Positions 1-7,338 of a stretch of DNA of 36,313 bases are shown here, piece by piece. The notes beneath the pieces were generated by a model. That model was given only the letters and a program-made list of their open reading frames with translations. It had not been told where the DNA came from and made no database searches. This DNA is from Ensifer sp. IC3342 (lineage in GTDB: Bacteria; Pseudomonadota; Alphaproteobacteria; Rhizobiales; Rhizobiaceae), in assembly GCF_020193655.1 (NCBI RefSeq), contig NZ_JADYVE010000028.1:1-36313 (forward strand). Reading direction: 5' to 3'. Both the position numbers and the translations under genes were made by a program. Each line of letters starts with the position of its first letter. Position 1 is the first letter of the stretch.

Positions 1-63
1 GCCCGCCTCGTGCTCCTTCAGAATGCCGATAATCTGTTCGTCTGTGAAACGGTTGCGCTTCAT
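1..63 (-). CDS. IS3-family transposase OrfA, N-terminus only (cut by window edge)
   Basis: The minus strand from the ATG at 61-63 reads MKRNRFTDEQIIGILKEHEAG. This is the opening of the OrfA (helix-turn-helix, transposase_8 type) protein of the IS3 family, where the R-F-T-D/E-E-Q-I-I-x-x-L-K-E-H run is strongly conserved. Only 21 residues are in the window, so it cannot be judged whether the element is intact. A purine-rich GAGAGGACC lies just upstream and may be the ribosome binding site. In this family OrfA is made alone or fused to the OrfB integrase by frameshifting; OrfB would lie off the left edge. Family call is confident; subgroup is not. Confidence 0.8.
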   Translation of the reverse strand, partial: MKRNRFTDEQIIGILKEHEAG

Positions 64-127
64 TCCCTGGTCCTCTCAATGGGCCAGAGCTTACTTCAAA
101 ATGGATTATTTCAACGGGGCAAGGTCA
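1..127 (-). mobile_element. Left-edge IS3-family insertion sequence, one terminus visible
   Basis: The transposase start at 63 is preceded by a short leader. Reading outward on the minus strand, the likely element end is at 127, where the sequence begins TGACCTTGCCCCGTTGAAA. IS3-group ends begin with TG, and the distance of about 60 bases from end to OrfA start is usual. The other end and the target duplication are outside the window, so the exact boundary is inferred from the TG start and family habit. Confidence 0.5.
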
Positions 128-441
128 ATCTTCTCGTGGCCCCGAGTTTCCGGAAGGAAGGCACGGAAGTTGCGGGCTTAACCCGTCGCGAAACCAAAGG
201 ACGGTCATCCGATAAAATGGAAAGCTGACAGTTTTGCTGATCTTGCCGTCGCCGTCCTCGTGATGGGTGTCTACTTCGTCGTCGATGCGGCAGATGTCCT
301 CTATTGTTCAACTGTCCTATTCCGAACGCGCGGGTTACGGAAAAGATGATTAGTTCAACGGAATGTTCCTGGCTCTTGAGGCTTCGCGGAACCAAGCTCA
401 CCGCCCGGATGTTCTTGCTTCATTCAAATGGGAGCGGGACC
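128..441. other. Intergenic stretch, no gene recognised
   Basis: Between the insertion-sequence end and the DUF2188 gene no frame shows a ribosome binding site plus coding character. Open frames here appear to be chance frames in GC-rich DNA. The promoter of the following gene presumably lies in its right half, but no convincing -35/-10 pair was seen. Confidence 0.4.
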
Positions 442-804
442 ATGGCAAAGGTAAAGTATGAGATAGTAGAGCACGACGGCGGGTGGGCGTACAAAGTCGA
501 TGACGTCTTTTCTGAAACCTTCCCAAGCCACGCCGACGCTCTTGCCGCAGCGCAAATCGCGGCGGATCAGCATGAGCTCGCCGGTTCGACCGAAAACATC
601 GAGTTCCAGGACGCCACTGGTCGCTGGCATGAGGAAGTCGCCTCAGGCCTCGATCGTCCACGTACTGAAGTCGTCGATATACCAGCCATGCGTTATGCCG
701 AACGCCGCAAACACGCACATCGCGGGACATTCGGTACCCTTTTGCTGCTCGCTGGGATCGGCTTTGCGATAGGATACCTTCTTCGGCCTGCTGAACGCCG
801 TTAG
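442..804 (+). CDS. DUF2188-like small protein with C-terminal membrane helix
   Basis: The 120-residue product opens MAKVKYEIVEHDGGWAYKV. This beta-rich opening with H-D-G-G-W-A is typical of DUF2188 proteins, followed by a helix rich in Ala (SHADALAAAQIAADQ). Residues about 94-114 (GTFGTLLLLAGIGFAIGYLL) form one hydrophobic helix, so the protein is probably tail-anchored with the domain in the cytoplasm. The frame is open back to 304, but the ATG at 442 is chosen because GGAGCGGG lies 5-12 bases upstream and the conserved domain starts there. DUF2188 has no established function; rhizobial members are often found near stress genes. It stands alone here. Confidence 0.75.
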   Translation: MAKVKYEIVEHDGGWAYKVDDVFSETFPSHADALAAAQIAADQHELAGSTENIEFQDATGRWHEEVASGLDRPRTEVVDIPAMRYAERRKHAHRGTFGTLLLLAGIGFAIGYLLRPAERR

Positions 805-962
805 CCCAAAAAAACCGCCCGTCCACTTAACCGAAGATGGTAGTTTTCACCGCGGCAAACAGTGTCCCTGGCTGGTCCGACGGGAACATTTCTGGAAGCG
901 GGAGGTTCGTTGAGCGGCTCAAGCGCAAGAGCTCGCTTGGAGACAACAAATGGAGTGCAGAT

Positions 963-1283
963 ATGAAACTTTCTGTATCCGCTGCCTTAGCGGCAGCACT
1001 TTTCTCGGCGGCCAGCCTTACTGCGTCCGCGCAGTCGGGCACGAACGCTACCGGGGAGCAGCCTTCGATGAATATGGAGAAATGCGAGCCGGGTAGCCCG
1101 AACTGCAAGACGGAGCAACGCGGCGACAAGCCGTATTCGAGCGAGACCACCGGCAGCGTGAAGAGCAATGACAACAGCGCCGCTGGGGAAGCTCAGGACG
1201 AGGTACCTAACAAGGATTGCCCGCCCGGTCTCGCCAAGAAAGACGTGAACCCCAGTGAGGGACGGGATACAACAGAATGCTGA
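963..1283 (+). CDS. Small secreted hypothetical protein
   Basis: The 106-residue product starts MKLSVSAALAAALFSAASL and has a signal peptide ending at about TASA-Q (residues 1-23). The mature part is short, hydrophilic and low in complexity, with Asn, Ser, Glu and Gly. It holds spaced Cys residues in the segments EKCEPGSPNC and NKDCPPG plus a terminal Cys, which could form disulfides in the periplasm. The ATG at 963 is chosen because GGAG lies about 8 bases upstream and the signal peptide starts there, although the frame is open from 837. No family is recognised. Confidence 0.65.
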   Translation: MKLSVSAALAAALFSAASLTASAQSGTNATGEQPSMNMEKCEPGSPNCKTEQRGDKPYSSETTGSVKSNDNSAAGEAQDEVPNKDCPPGLAKKDVNPSEGRDTTEC

Positions 1284-1605
1284 GGGGCCCGAACCAAAAG
1301 CCCCGCGCGATCGCGAGGCAAGTGCTCGCGGGGATGTAGATCGAGAGATCGGCCTTAGAGCGCGCTAAATTACAATTGTCAACGTGAACAGTGTCGAGCG
1401 GTGCAGCAGCACCACCACCGGCCCGCCGGCCCGGCGGAGGCGGCGCCCCTCCCGTACCCAGGGGTGCACTTGTTGGCGACGCCTGTGACCAGAAAATCCT
1501 ACCAGGCGCACAATTGCTTCTTTCGTCGCTGAGCAGCCTCACGATGCTTATCCTAAGGGGCGGCACATAACGGAGACGACGCCGGGTCCGCACTTGGAGG
1601 ACCCC
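1284..1605. other. Intergenic stretch with a weak GC-rich hairpin
   Basis: No gene is supported on either strand. CCCCGCG at 1301-1307 can pair with CGCGGGG at 1327-1333 just after the secreted-protein stop and might act as a terminator, but there is no T-run. A proline-like GC-rich run at 1380-1460 gives a spurious minus-strand open frame. Confidence 0.35.
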
Positions 1606-1686
1606 ATGCAGGGAATCTATGTCGCAAGCGCGATGGTCATCTTCATGGTTCTGGCGATATTCGCCATCGGATGGCTCGCCACCTGA
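1606..1686 (+). CDS. 26-residue single-helix membrane microprotein
   Basis: An ATG at 1606, preceded at good distance by GGAGG (1596-1600), opens a 26-codon frame. It starts MQGIYVASAMVIFMVLA and ends FAIGWLAT before TGA. Nearly the whole peptide is one hydrophobic helix with aromatic residues at the ends, as expected for an inner-membrane microprotein. It lies head to tail with the DUF3606 gene on the other strand, 8 bases away. The strong ribosome site and the helix are seen directly; that it is translated is inference. It is too short for family assignment. Confidence 0.55.
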   Translation: MQGIYVASAMVIFMVLAIFAIGWLAT

Positions 1687-1694
1687 ACGCTGCG

Positions 1695-1868
1695 CTATTG
1701 CTTCGCAAGGTAATCCATCACCCTCTCACGGCTCGGCCCGGCTTCGCGGATCGCCTCGAGCGCCTTCTGCCGGGTCACTTTGGCCGTCTTGACGATGTAC
1801 GCGACCTCGTGCTCCTGGGTGGAAACACGCGAGTGGTCTCGGCCTTTCTTCTTCGGATCGTCTGCCAT
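1695..1868 (-). CDS. DUF3606 family small protein
   Basis: A 57-residue minus-strand frame opens MADDPKKKGRDHSRVSTQEHE. It continues with a helical part (VAYIVKTAKVTRQKALEAI) and ends REAGPSRERVMDYLAKQ. This is the layout of DUF3606 proteins: a basic, polar start with G-R-D, then two helices with the ending G-x-S-x-x-x-V-x-x-Y-L. GGAAATG shows a close purine-rich ribosome site. The function of DUF3606 is not established; members are common and multicopy in rhizobia. Confidence 0.75.
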   Translation of the reverse strand: MADDPKKKGRDHSRVSTQEHEVAYIVKTAKVTRQKALEAIREAGPSRERVMDYLAKQ

Positions 1869-1989
1869 TTCCTTGCTCCGACTTTATTGATGAAGAATAG
1901 GACCCGGTTCGTCCGCGGCAAGATCTCGAAGGCTCGTGGCCTCGTGATGGCGAACGCGGCGGTAAACGCCCGGAGCAACAATCACTCCG

Positions 1990-2346
1990 CTACGAAGCCG
2001 CCTCCCGACTGGCTTTTGTTTGCCCGTTCGCTTCCGCTTCGAGCCGCTCGACTGCCTCCTCGATATGCTCTGGTTGTTCGTGCTCGAGCCCGACTACCTC
2101 GTTCCGGGTCTCACGCAGTGACACAACGATCTCGTCCAGCTTGGCGTGAATTGCCGCCGTGTCGCGATAGCCTTGGATCAAAACAACGCTGGTGATCACT
2201 ATTGCCGCCACTGACAGAGCATAAGTGACGACGCCCGTGAGCCCGAAAGGCACCAATGCTGTGCTGACAACCATTGCCAGAATCACGAAATAGAAGCCGG
2301 GGGGGCGAGAAAGAAAATCTGCCATTCCAAAAAGAAAATGATTCAC
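1990..2346 (-). CDS. Low-affinity iron permease-like small membrane protein
   Basis: The 118-residue product has two membrane helices, roughly residues 15-37 (PPGFYFVILAMVVSTALV) and 41-60 (VTYALSVAAIVITSVVLIQ). A conserved stretch DTAAIHAKLDEIV and then an acidic tail with repeated Glu follow. This matches bacterial members of the low-affinity iron permease family (PF04120), which are far shorter than the fungal Fet4 proteins. The start is a GTG at 2344-2346, with GGGAGAA a few bases upstream. Iron transport itself has not been shown for the short bacterial forms, so the substrate is uncertain. The gene is monocistronic. Confidence 0.7.
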   Translation of the reverse strand: MNHFLFGMADFLSRPPGFYFVILAMVVSTALVPFGLTGVVTYALSVAAIVITSVVLIQGYRDTAAIHAKLDEIVVSLRETRNEVVGLEHEQPEHIEEAVERLEAEANGQTKASREAAS

Positions 2347-2678
2347 TATCAGTTCTCCCGCAAATCGTTGCTCTCAATAACGCGCCAAGGCCAGATCTGG
2401 TTCGGCTGGGTGTTCGCGTCGCGACTACGCGCCAAGCGCGGTCGTCGCTATGTCCGTTGATGATGCCATAGAGCTGGTCACAGCTTCCTGAGCCATCGAG
2501 TGGCCGGCAGCGGCCCTCAGCCCCCCCGACGGGTGCACTCTCATCTGGATGCAGACGCCCGCCAAAAACCGCATTGACATTATCGAGAACGGGAACATAT
2601 CAGCAACACCGACGGCGCAGGCGGGCGCCTTCCACGACATGCGGGATATCGACAACCTCGACCGAGGAGGGATTGCGC
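2347..2678. other. Intergenic stretch, no gene recognised
   Basis: Open frames exist on both strands but none has a ribosome site, family resemblance or a protein-like residue pattern. The last bases (GAGGAGGG at 2664-2671) are the ribosome site of the next small gene. Confidence 0.35.
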
Positions 2679-2993
2679 ATGCCGGAAGAACCCAAACCCA
2701 AATACCAATGGCGGCAGACCTGGCCGGATGCCCTTTTCCGCATACGACGGCAGCGACATATCGCACACATCCATTGGTACCACATGGGCTGGTGGAATTG
2801 GTACATGACCTGGAATTGAGCAAAAAACGCCAACAAGTGGATGCGACCGAACGGTCAGGCCGATTCCGCAAGGGCGGCGGCACTCGAGGCGGAGGCATGC
2901 TACGATGCCGTCCTCAGGTGTGAATGGCCGGGCATGGTGCCAGAGGATCTTCAATGCATGCTCGATAACGAGGAATGGATCCGCACGAGATGA
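2679..2993 (+). pseudogene. Small Trp/Tyr/His-rich ORF with an in-frame TGA and continuing frame
   Basis: An ATG at 2679 follows a very good GAGGAGGG and starts MPEEPKPKYQWRQTWPDALF. The first part ends with a Trp-rich tail (HMGWWNWYMTWN) at TGA 2817-2819. The same frame then stays open for 57 more codons to TGA 2991-2993. That part contains a protein-like run from MRPNGQADSARAAALEAEAC through WPGMVPEDLQCMLDNEEW. Either a 46-residue gene is followed by a separate 50-residue gene starting at ATG 2841 (which lacks a clear ribosome site), or one gene of about 103 codons has been broken by a nonsense mutation. No family is recognised. The neighbouring broken frames favour decay. Confidence 0.4.
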
Positions 2994-3079
2994 CAGTCCG
3001 CTGGGCCGGAACAATAGCGCGTCAAGGGGATTATCATAGTGCCGAGCAATTCGGCATTTCAGGTCCCCAACCTGTTAGC

Positions 3080-3108
3080 TAGTGCCCGCCTCCTTTGCGC
3101 GGGCATTA
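3080..3108 (+). terminator. Stem-loop between the two broken small ORFs
   Basis: TAGTGCCCGC (3080-3089) pairs with GCGGGCATTA (3099-3108) with one G-T pair and a 9-base loop. It is followed by GTGTATTT rather than a clean T-run. It could end the 2679-2993 transcript or be a leader structure of the gene at 3131. Confidence 0.4.
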
Positions 3109-3130
3109 GTGTATTTGCGAGTATCAGATT

Positions 3131-3367
3131 ATGTCCGATGCGCTCAAAATGAAAAAGCTGATCTGGGATTGCCAGAAGGACATTGCAGCGTACCTGCCGC
3201 CAGAGAGCGGCATCACGGAGCACCAACTGCTTCAGAGGCTCATGCCTCGGCTGCACGGCTAGCAGGCTAAAGAGGCGCTCGGTGATGATTGGCAGGGGTG
3301 GTGGCCGGGTGACGATGATGGCGGCGACGACGGTGGCCCATCTCCTCAAGACCGGGAAATGGCCTGA
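3131..3367 (+). pseudogene. Small conserved-looking ORF interrupted by an in-frame TAG
   Basis: The ATG at 3131 begins MSDALKMKKLIWDCQKDIAA and runs 43 codons, through LPPESGITEHQLLQRLMPRL, to TAG at 3260-3262. The frame continues without break as QAKEALGDDWQGWWPGDDDG and on to TGA at 3365-3367. The change from an amphipathic helical part to a W- and D-rich acidic tail reads like one 78-residue protein with a premature stop. Small rhizobial proteins of this kind (helical, with a PPxSGIxxxxxxxRL segment) seem familiar, but I cannot name the family. No strong ribosome site precedes the ATG. Nonsense pseudogene is favoured over two genes, because the second part has no good start. Confidence 0.4.
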
Positions 3368-3587
3368 ACACAACAGAGCTGCAGAGGGATTGGCCAAGTC
3401 CGCTGCAGCTCCAATCGCGACGTATCAATCATTGGCTGGGGCGCATTCGCCCTGTTCCATCCAAGGGAACCGCTTCGAACGTCGCTTACTTCAATACAGA
3501 TAGTGAAGGCGGAAACGGGATCAAGGGCAAATCAGTGCCGCAGATGCGCGCCGTCTCGCGATAGATCCACAGCGGCAACGGCTTCTT

Positions 3588-3889
3588 ATGGCTGTGGGGA
3601 AGGCTCGCCGGTTTGAATAGGCCGGTCGGGCGATCTCCCGATAGGCTATGATCCGCACTTGCGGACGTTCTTTCTTCAGGCGTTTCCCGACCTGGAGACC
3701 GACGAATGCGCCCTTTGGCTGGGCGCGTTCATTGAGGAATACCCGACTTTGGAATCCATCATCGAGGCTGCCCGCGCACAAGGTTACGAGGTGCGCGGCA
3801 TGACGCAGAAAATGATGCTGGCAATGCTCAAGGAAGCCGGACCGAGACACCCGCCGAGCATTGGTGAACAACTCGGCATAGTACGGTAA
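3588..3889 (+). pseudogene. Small hypothetical ORF, probably frameshifted near its start
   Basis: A clear coding frame runs from about 3617 to TAA 3887-3889. It includes HLRTFFLQAFPDLETDECAL, WLGAFIEEYPTLESIIEAAR and GYEVRGMTQKMMLAML. It has no ATG or GTG start with a ribosome site; only a bare TTG at 3659. An ATG at 3588 in another frame gives MAVGKARRFE and then TAG. That would be a natural N-terminus if one frameshift had occurred between 3615 and 3650, where the hexamer ATAGGC is repeated 24 bases apart. The mutation is inference; the coding character of the 3617-3889 frame is direct. Family unknown. Confidence 0.4.
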
Positions 3890-3948
3890 GAAGGACGACA
3901 GCAGTTTCGAGGGCGGAAGCAGCAGCGGCGAGCCAGCGGCGCGTTGAT

Positions 3949-4455
3949 CTAGTCGCCCGGGCTTCCGGAAGCGTCTGAGGATCGAACATCCTTCAATCCT
4001 TCTCGCTGACGCGACAAACCCAACATAACCTTTGCCGCGATCCACCATCGGGGCGCTCTGCGTCGTCGCATGCCTTCGCTCTTCGCCTGCTCGACGTCGG
4101 CAGGTTCTGCTCTTCTAGCCGTAGGCTGAGCAAGGAACTCGATCCGTTGCATAAATGCGCTCCCGTCGAACCTTTTTGACGTTATCAATGGATCGTCGCC
4201 GGAAGGCTCTGCGTGCAGGAAAATCTCAAGATTGACTACGGGTATGGGGCGCATGCTGCGCAGGAGCTCGATCTCCGGTCGCGTCGTTACGGCGAAGGAG
4301 CAACTATCGGAACGGAGTGCATCAAAAACCTCCGGAACCGTCGACGCTGCGATCGACTCATGCCCACGCTCCGCCAGTTTCTTGGCAATCATATTGGCCG
4401 CCGCCTTGGGCAGAAACACAAGAATTTTCTTGGGGCGAATGGCTTCTAAAGACAT
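3949..4455 (-). CDS. Hypothetical protein with receiver-like N-terminal fold
   Basis: The 168-residue product starts MSLEAIRPKKILVFLPKAAA. It alternates strands and helices (ILVFLP, NMIAKKLAERGHESIAA, EVFDALRSDSCSFAVTTRPE), like a degenerate response-regulator receiver domain without an obvious phospho-acceptor Asp. The last 50 residues are basic and probably disordered. The ATG at 4455 is chosen over the further upstream start at 4503 because GAGGAAC sits 6-12 bases before it. The gene is monocistronic, and the 225 bases between it and the kinase gene hold nothing recognised. The fold suggestion is weak; no function is assigned. Confidence 0.55.
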   Translation of the reverse strand: MSLEAIRPKKILVFLPKAAANMIAKKLAERGHESIAASTVPEVFDALRSDSCSFAVTTRPEIELLRSMRPIPVVNLEIFLHAEPSGDDPLITSKRFDGSAFMQRIEFLAQPTARRAEPADVEQAKSEGMRRRRAPRWWIAAKVMLGLSRQREGLKDVRSSDASGSPGD

Positions 4456-4680
4456 GGCGAGTTCCTCATACGGAGGCGAAGAATCTAGCCTTTGCCGGTG
4501 CAAGAGTGTGTTTTGTTTTATTTGGTTTTGTTGCGAGCCTCGCCCCCACTCGTCACAAAGCGACGGGACCTAGCGACTAAGTGGGCTCGATATCCCATAA
4601 ATTGCCACTCCGAACCGGTCCGGAAGCCCCCGTCCTCTCGCGCGCCTCGTTGACGCGCTCGTACAGGTGGGCTTGTGCAA

Positions 4681-6075
4681 TCACCCAGCGCAGGCAAAGT
4701 TACCAGTCGATTTCTTAGGCGCGGCGCCGCACGCCGCAGGACCTTCGGCAGGAAAATCCATCTGTGCCGCGAGCCCGTGCGGCGCGCGGTTCAGCAGTTC
4801 GATCGTGCCGCCATGTGCCCGCACGATGTCGTCGACGATCGAGAGCCCGAGACCGAACCCACCGCGGTCGGACGATGTTCGCGCCGTATCGGCCTTGAAG
4901 AAGGGTTCGAGCACGCGAGTACGCAAACTGACGGGAAGGCCCGGGCCGTCATCGACAACGCTTATTCGCACGGTCCCATTTTCGAGCACAGACAGCTCAA
5001 CCGATATCTCCTGAGCGAACTTGGTGCTGTTCTCGACGAGGTTGGTGATCGCACGTGCCAGAGATCGCGGTTTGCAGCGATAGGCGAAGCGTTCCGGCCC
5101 CACGTACCTCACATCGAAGCCCACGTCGGAGAAGTCGGAGCATACGGTCGCCAACAGACTGGGCAGGTCGGCGTTGACCGGTTTCTCGGCCGCCATCTCC
5201 TTGCTGAGATAGGTGAGCGTATCGTTGATCATGTCGCTGAGAGCGGAGATATCTTTCAACAGCGCCGCTTTCAGCTCAGGTTGCGCCGAGCGCTCCGCGC
5301 GCAGACGCAGACGCGTCAGCGGTGTACGAAGATCGTGGCTTATCGCGCGCAACATGCGCGTGCGGTCATCGATCATGCCGCGCACGCGGCTGCGCATCTC
5401 ATTCAGCGACCTTGCCAAAGTTCGAATTTCCGCCGCGCCACTTTCGTTGAAAGGTTTGTCGGGCCCGTCGTCGGGCCTTAACGTTTCTGCGGCTTCCGCA
5501 AATTCAAGGAGGGGAGCCGCAATCACCCGTGCCGCATAGAGCGACAGAAGAACCACCGGCAGGACAAGACCCATCAGCTGCAACACGATACTGACTTGCT
5601 GGTCGCTGATCCAGGCATCGGGAGGAGGTGGCGCGGGCAGAAACGCCAACGCTCGATCGTTACCGATCCCGACGACAAGCACATCGTGAAGCGTTCCGGC
5701 TGAAGTCTCCGAGCGGAAAGCCGTTGCGGAGGTCGTCGGCAAATTGTCTCGGACAAGGCGACGGACGTCGTCAGCGGGAATTTCCGTCTCCGCCTTCTGC
5801 GAAAGTTCCGCCGCCGACACCTCTTCTACCTGAAGCCCCGCCTTGGACATGGCATCCAGGATAGCGGCCTTCTGCTCCGCGGAAGCGGAAGCTCGAATCT
5901 GATCGATGACCATCTCGATCTTCAAAGCTGTCATGCGAGCGTAGGAAACGCTCTCAAGATCGTCGCGCAATACTAATTCGGAGATCGTGCCCAGGATGAC
6001 GAGGCCAATGACGGGGCCGATGGCTAAAGCCGCGATCTGCCGGTGGATGGAACCGATCCAGAAGCGTTTAAACAT
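4681..6075 (-). CDS. EnvZ-like sensor histidine kinase
   Basis: The 464-residue kinase has an N-terminal membrane helix (about 14-36), a periplasmic loop of about 120 residues and a second helix (about 160-186). A HAMP linker follows, then HisKA with the H-box SHDLRTPLTRLRLR (His about 247), typical of the EnvZ type. The HATPase domain shows N-box NLVENSTKFA, G1 DDGPGLP and G2 GGFGLGLS. It would autophosphorylate and pass phosphate to the response regulator just upstream. Its ATG (6073-6075) overlaps the regulator stop as TGATG, with GAGG 7 bases before, so the two are translationally coupled. The alternative TTG at 6081 is less likely. Neighbouring MipA-like and RND pump genes suggest an envelope-stress or toxic-compound signal (inference). 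Confidence 0.93.
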   Translation of the reverse strand: MFKRFWIGSIHRQIAALAIGPVIGLVILGTISELVLRDDLESVSYARMTALKIEMVIDQIRASASAEQKAAILDAMSKAGLQVEEVSAAELSQKAETEIPADDVRRLVRDNLPTTSATAFRSETSAGTLHDVLVVGIGNDRALAFLPAPPPPDAWISDQQVSIVLQLMGLVLPVVLLSLYAARVIAAPLLEFAEAAETLRPDDGPDKPFNESGAAEIRTLARSLNEMRSRVRGMIDDRTRMLRAISHDLRTPLTRLRLRAERSAQPELKAALLKDISALSDMINDTLTYLSKEMAAEKPVNADLPSLLATVCSDFSDVGFDVRYVGPERFAYRCKPRSLARAITNLVENSTKFAQEISVELSVLENGTVRISVVDDGPGLPVSLRTRVLEPFFKADTARTSSDRGGFGLGLSIVDDIVRAHGGTIELLNRAPHGLAAQMDFPAEGPAACGAAPKKSTGNFACAG

Positions 6076-6812
6076 CAGCAAGCCTCGACCTTCGGGGTGA
6101 ACACATATCCCCCCAGCCGGACCGTCTTGATAAAGGTCGGCTCGCGAACATTTGGTTCGATCTTCTGCCGCACGCGACTGACATGAACGTCGATGCTGCG
6201 TTCGACCGGGCCTGCAACGCCGGCATGGGTCAGGCGAAGCAGCTGCTCACGCGTCATGACGCGGCCCGGGTTGTGGCAAAATGCGAGAAGAATATCGAAC
6301 TCGGCCGTTGTCATCGAAACCTGCACGCCATCCGGATTCGCGAGGTGCCGCAGGATCGGATCGATCTGCCAACCGGCGAACCGCATGGCTGTGTGCTGCG
6401 AGGATCGTTCCGCTCCGTACGATGCGCGCCGCAATAGCCCTTTTATGCGGGCCATTAATTCCCGCGGATGAAAGGGCTTGGTAATGTAGTCGTCAGCTCC
6501 GAGCTCGATCCCAACAATCCGATTGATTTCATCGCAGAGGGCGGTGAGCATGACGATGGGGATGGTCGACGAAGCCCGCAGTCGACGGCAGATACTGAAA
6601 CCATCTTCTCCTGGCAACATGGCATCGAGCACAACCAGATCGAAGGATTGCTTCCTGAGGATAACGTCCATGTTAGCGGCTGAGCCAACCGCAGCAGCTT
6701 CGAAACCATTCTCCGTCAACATTTCGATGACCATCGCCGCGATCTCGTCGTCGTCCTCAACAAGAAGAATGCGAGGCACTGTCCCTGGCGCGATGAGATG
6801 TTGAGCCGTCAT
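6075..6812 (-). CDS. OmpR/PhoB-family response regulator
   Basis: The 245-residue protein has a receiver domain with acidic pocket EDDDE (19-23), phospho-acceptor Asp63 in VLDAMLPGEDG, Thr90 and Lys112 (TKPFHPREL). A C-terminal winged helix follows, with TAEFDILLAFCHNPGRVMTR and a final RLGGYVF hairpin. It is the cognate partner of the kinase that follows with a 1-base overlap. The ATG at 6812 is chosen because GAAGAG lies about 7 bases before it; a TTG at 6827 is possible. Proteins of this family bind tandem direct repeats, and phased TTAAY repeats lie before the MipA-like gene and the RND operon, which are the likely targets (inference). Confidence 0.93.
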   Translation of the reverse strand: MTAQHLIAPGTVPRILLVEDDDEIAAMVIEMLTENGFEAAAVGSAANMDVILRKQSFDLVVLDAMLPGEDGFSICRRLRASSTIPIVMLTALCDEINRIVGIELGADDYITKPFHPRELMARIKGLLRRASYGAERSSQHTAMRFAGWQIDPILRHLANPDGVQVSMTTAEFDILLAFCHNPGRVMTREQLLRLTHAGVAGPVERSIDVHVSRVRQKIEPNVREPTFIKTVRLGGYVFTPKVEAC

Positions 6813-7098
6813 GTATTTGCTCTTCAAAGTGTGATCGAAAGCTGCCTAAGGCATGATGATCCATTGTCGCAAAAACAAACCGAGAGTCACGGGGTGAAGA
6901 TATTTTGATATGTTAAGCTGCGGCTGGACCGTGGCGAGGCGCCACCATACCGTCAGCCGCGCGACGATCATTGATGCCGAGCCGAAAAGCACCGGCAGGC
7001 CATACCTTGACGAGTATTGCGGCGAGTTGTTTCGCTCTGTCAGGGCCACACGCGAAATATGGCCGCCGTCAGGACCCGCGGGTCAGCGGCATCGCCTA

Positions 7099-7200
7099 CT
7101 GCATGTCTCCTTAAATCGACCTCGATTCAGGGACAAAGACATGCAGCAATTCAAAGTGCTACAGCGACCTTTGCGCGTCTGATAGACGCGCGGCGCTTAG
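7099..7200. repeat. RIME1-like intergenic mosaic element (two palindromes)
   Basis: Two large palindromes lie side by side. CTGCATGTCT (7099-7108) pairs with AGACATGCAG (7137-7146), with inner pairing AAATCG/CGATT. GCGCGTCT (7173-7180) pairs with AGACGCGC (7184-7191) around a 3-base loop, flanked by CAGCG and GGCGCT. The size of about 100 bases and the double-palindrome design fit the rhizobial RIME1 element (about 108 bases), and the wording is one I associate with rhizobial intergenic DNA. It sits in the 526-base gap between the divergent regulator and MipA-like genes. The rest of that gap (6813-7098) shows no gene. Confidence 0.7.
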
Positions 7201-7210
7201 GCAACATCTC

Positions 7211-7238
7211 TTAACATCACAAAACCCAAGTTAACGAC
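7211..7238 (+). promoter_or_regulatory. Phased TTAAC direct repeats before the MipA-like gene
   Basis: TTAACATC at 7211 and TTAACGAC at 7231 are direct repeats spaced exactly 20 bases (two helical turns). That is the arrangement used by OmpR-family regulators. They lie about 100 bases before the MipA-like start. Proposed as a response-regulator site by analogy with the repeats at 10011-10034; not proven. Confidence 0.3.
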
Positions 7239-7338
7239 GTCCTCCGAGATAGTGCGGCCGCGAGAGGTATGACGCACACGGCCTTCACACGTCGTCCGCG
7301 TCGAAGACTCTCGATCAGCCCCCAGGAGCGAATTCGAA

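Noticed and set aside
1207..1593. 128-codon minus-strand open frame
   Set aside because: Composition is Pro/Gly/Arg-rich without family resemblance, and it overlaps the end of the secreted-protein gene.
2425..2898. 157-codon minus-strand open frame (and overlapping plus-strand frame 2549-2923)
   Set aside because: No ribosome site, low-complexity arginine/proline/serine-rich composition typical of antisense frames in GC-rich DNA; it overlaps the better-supported small ORF at 2679.
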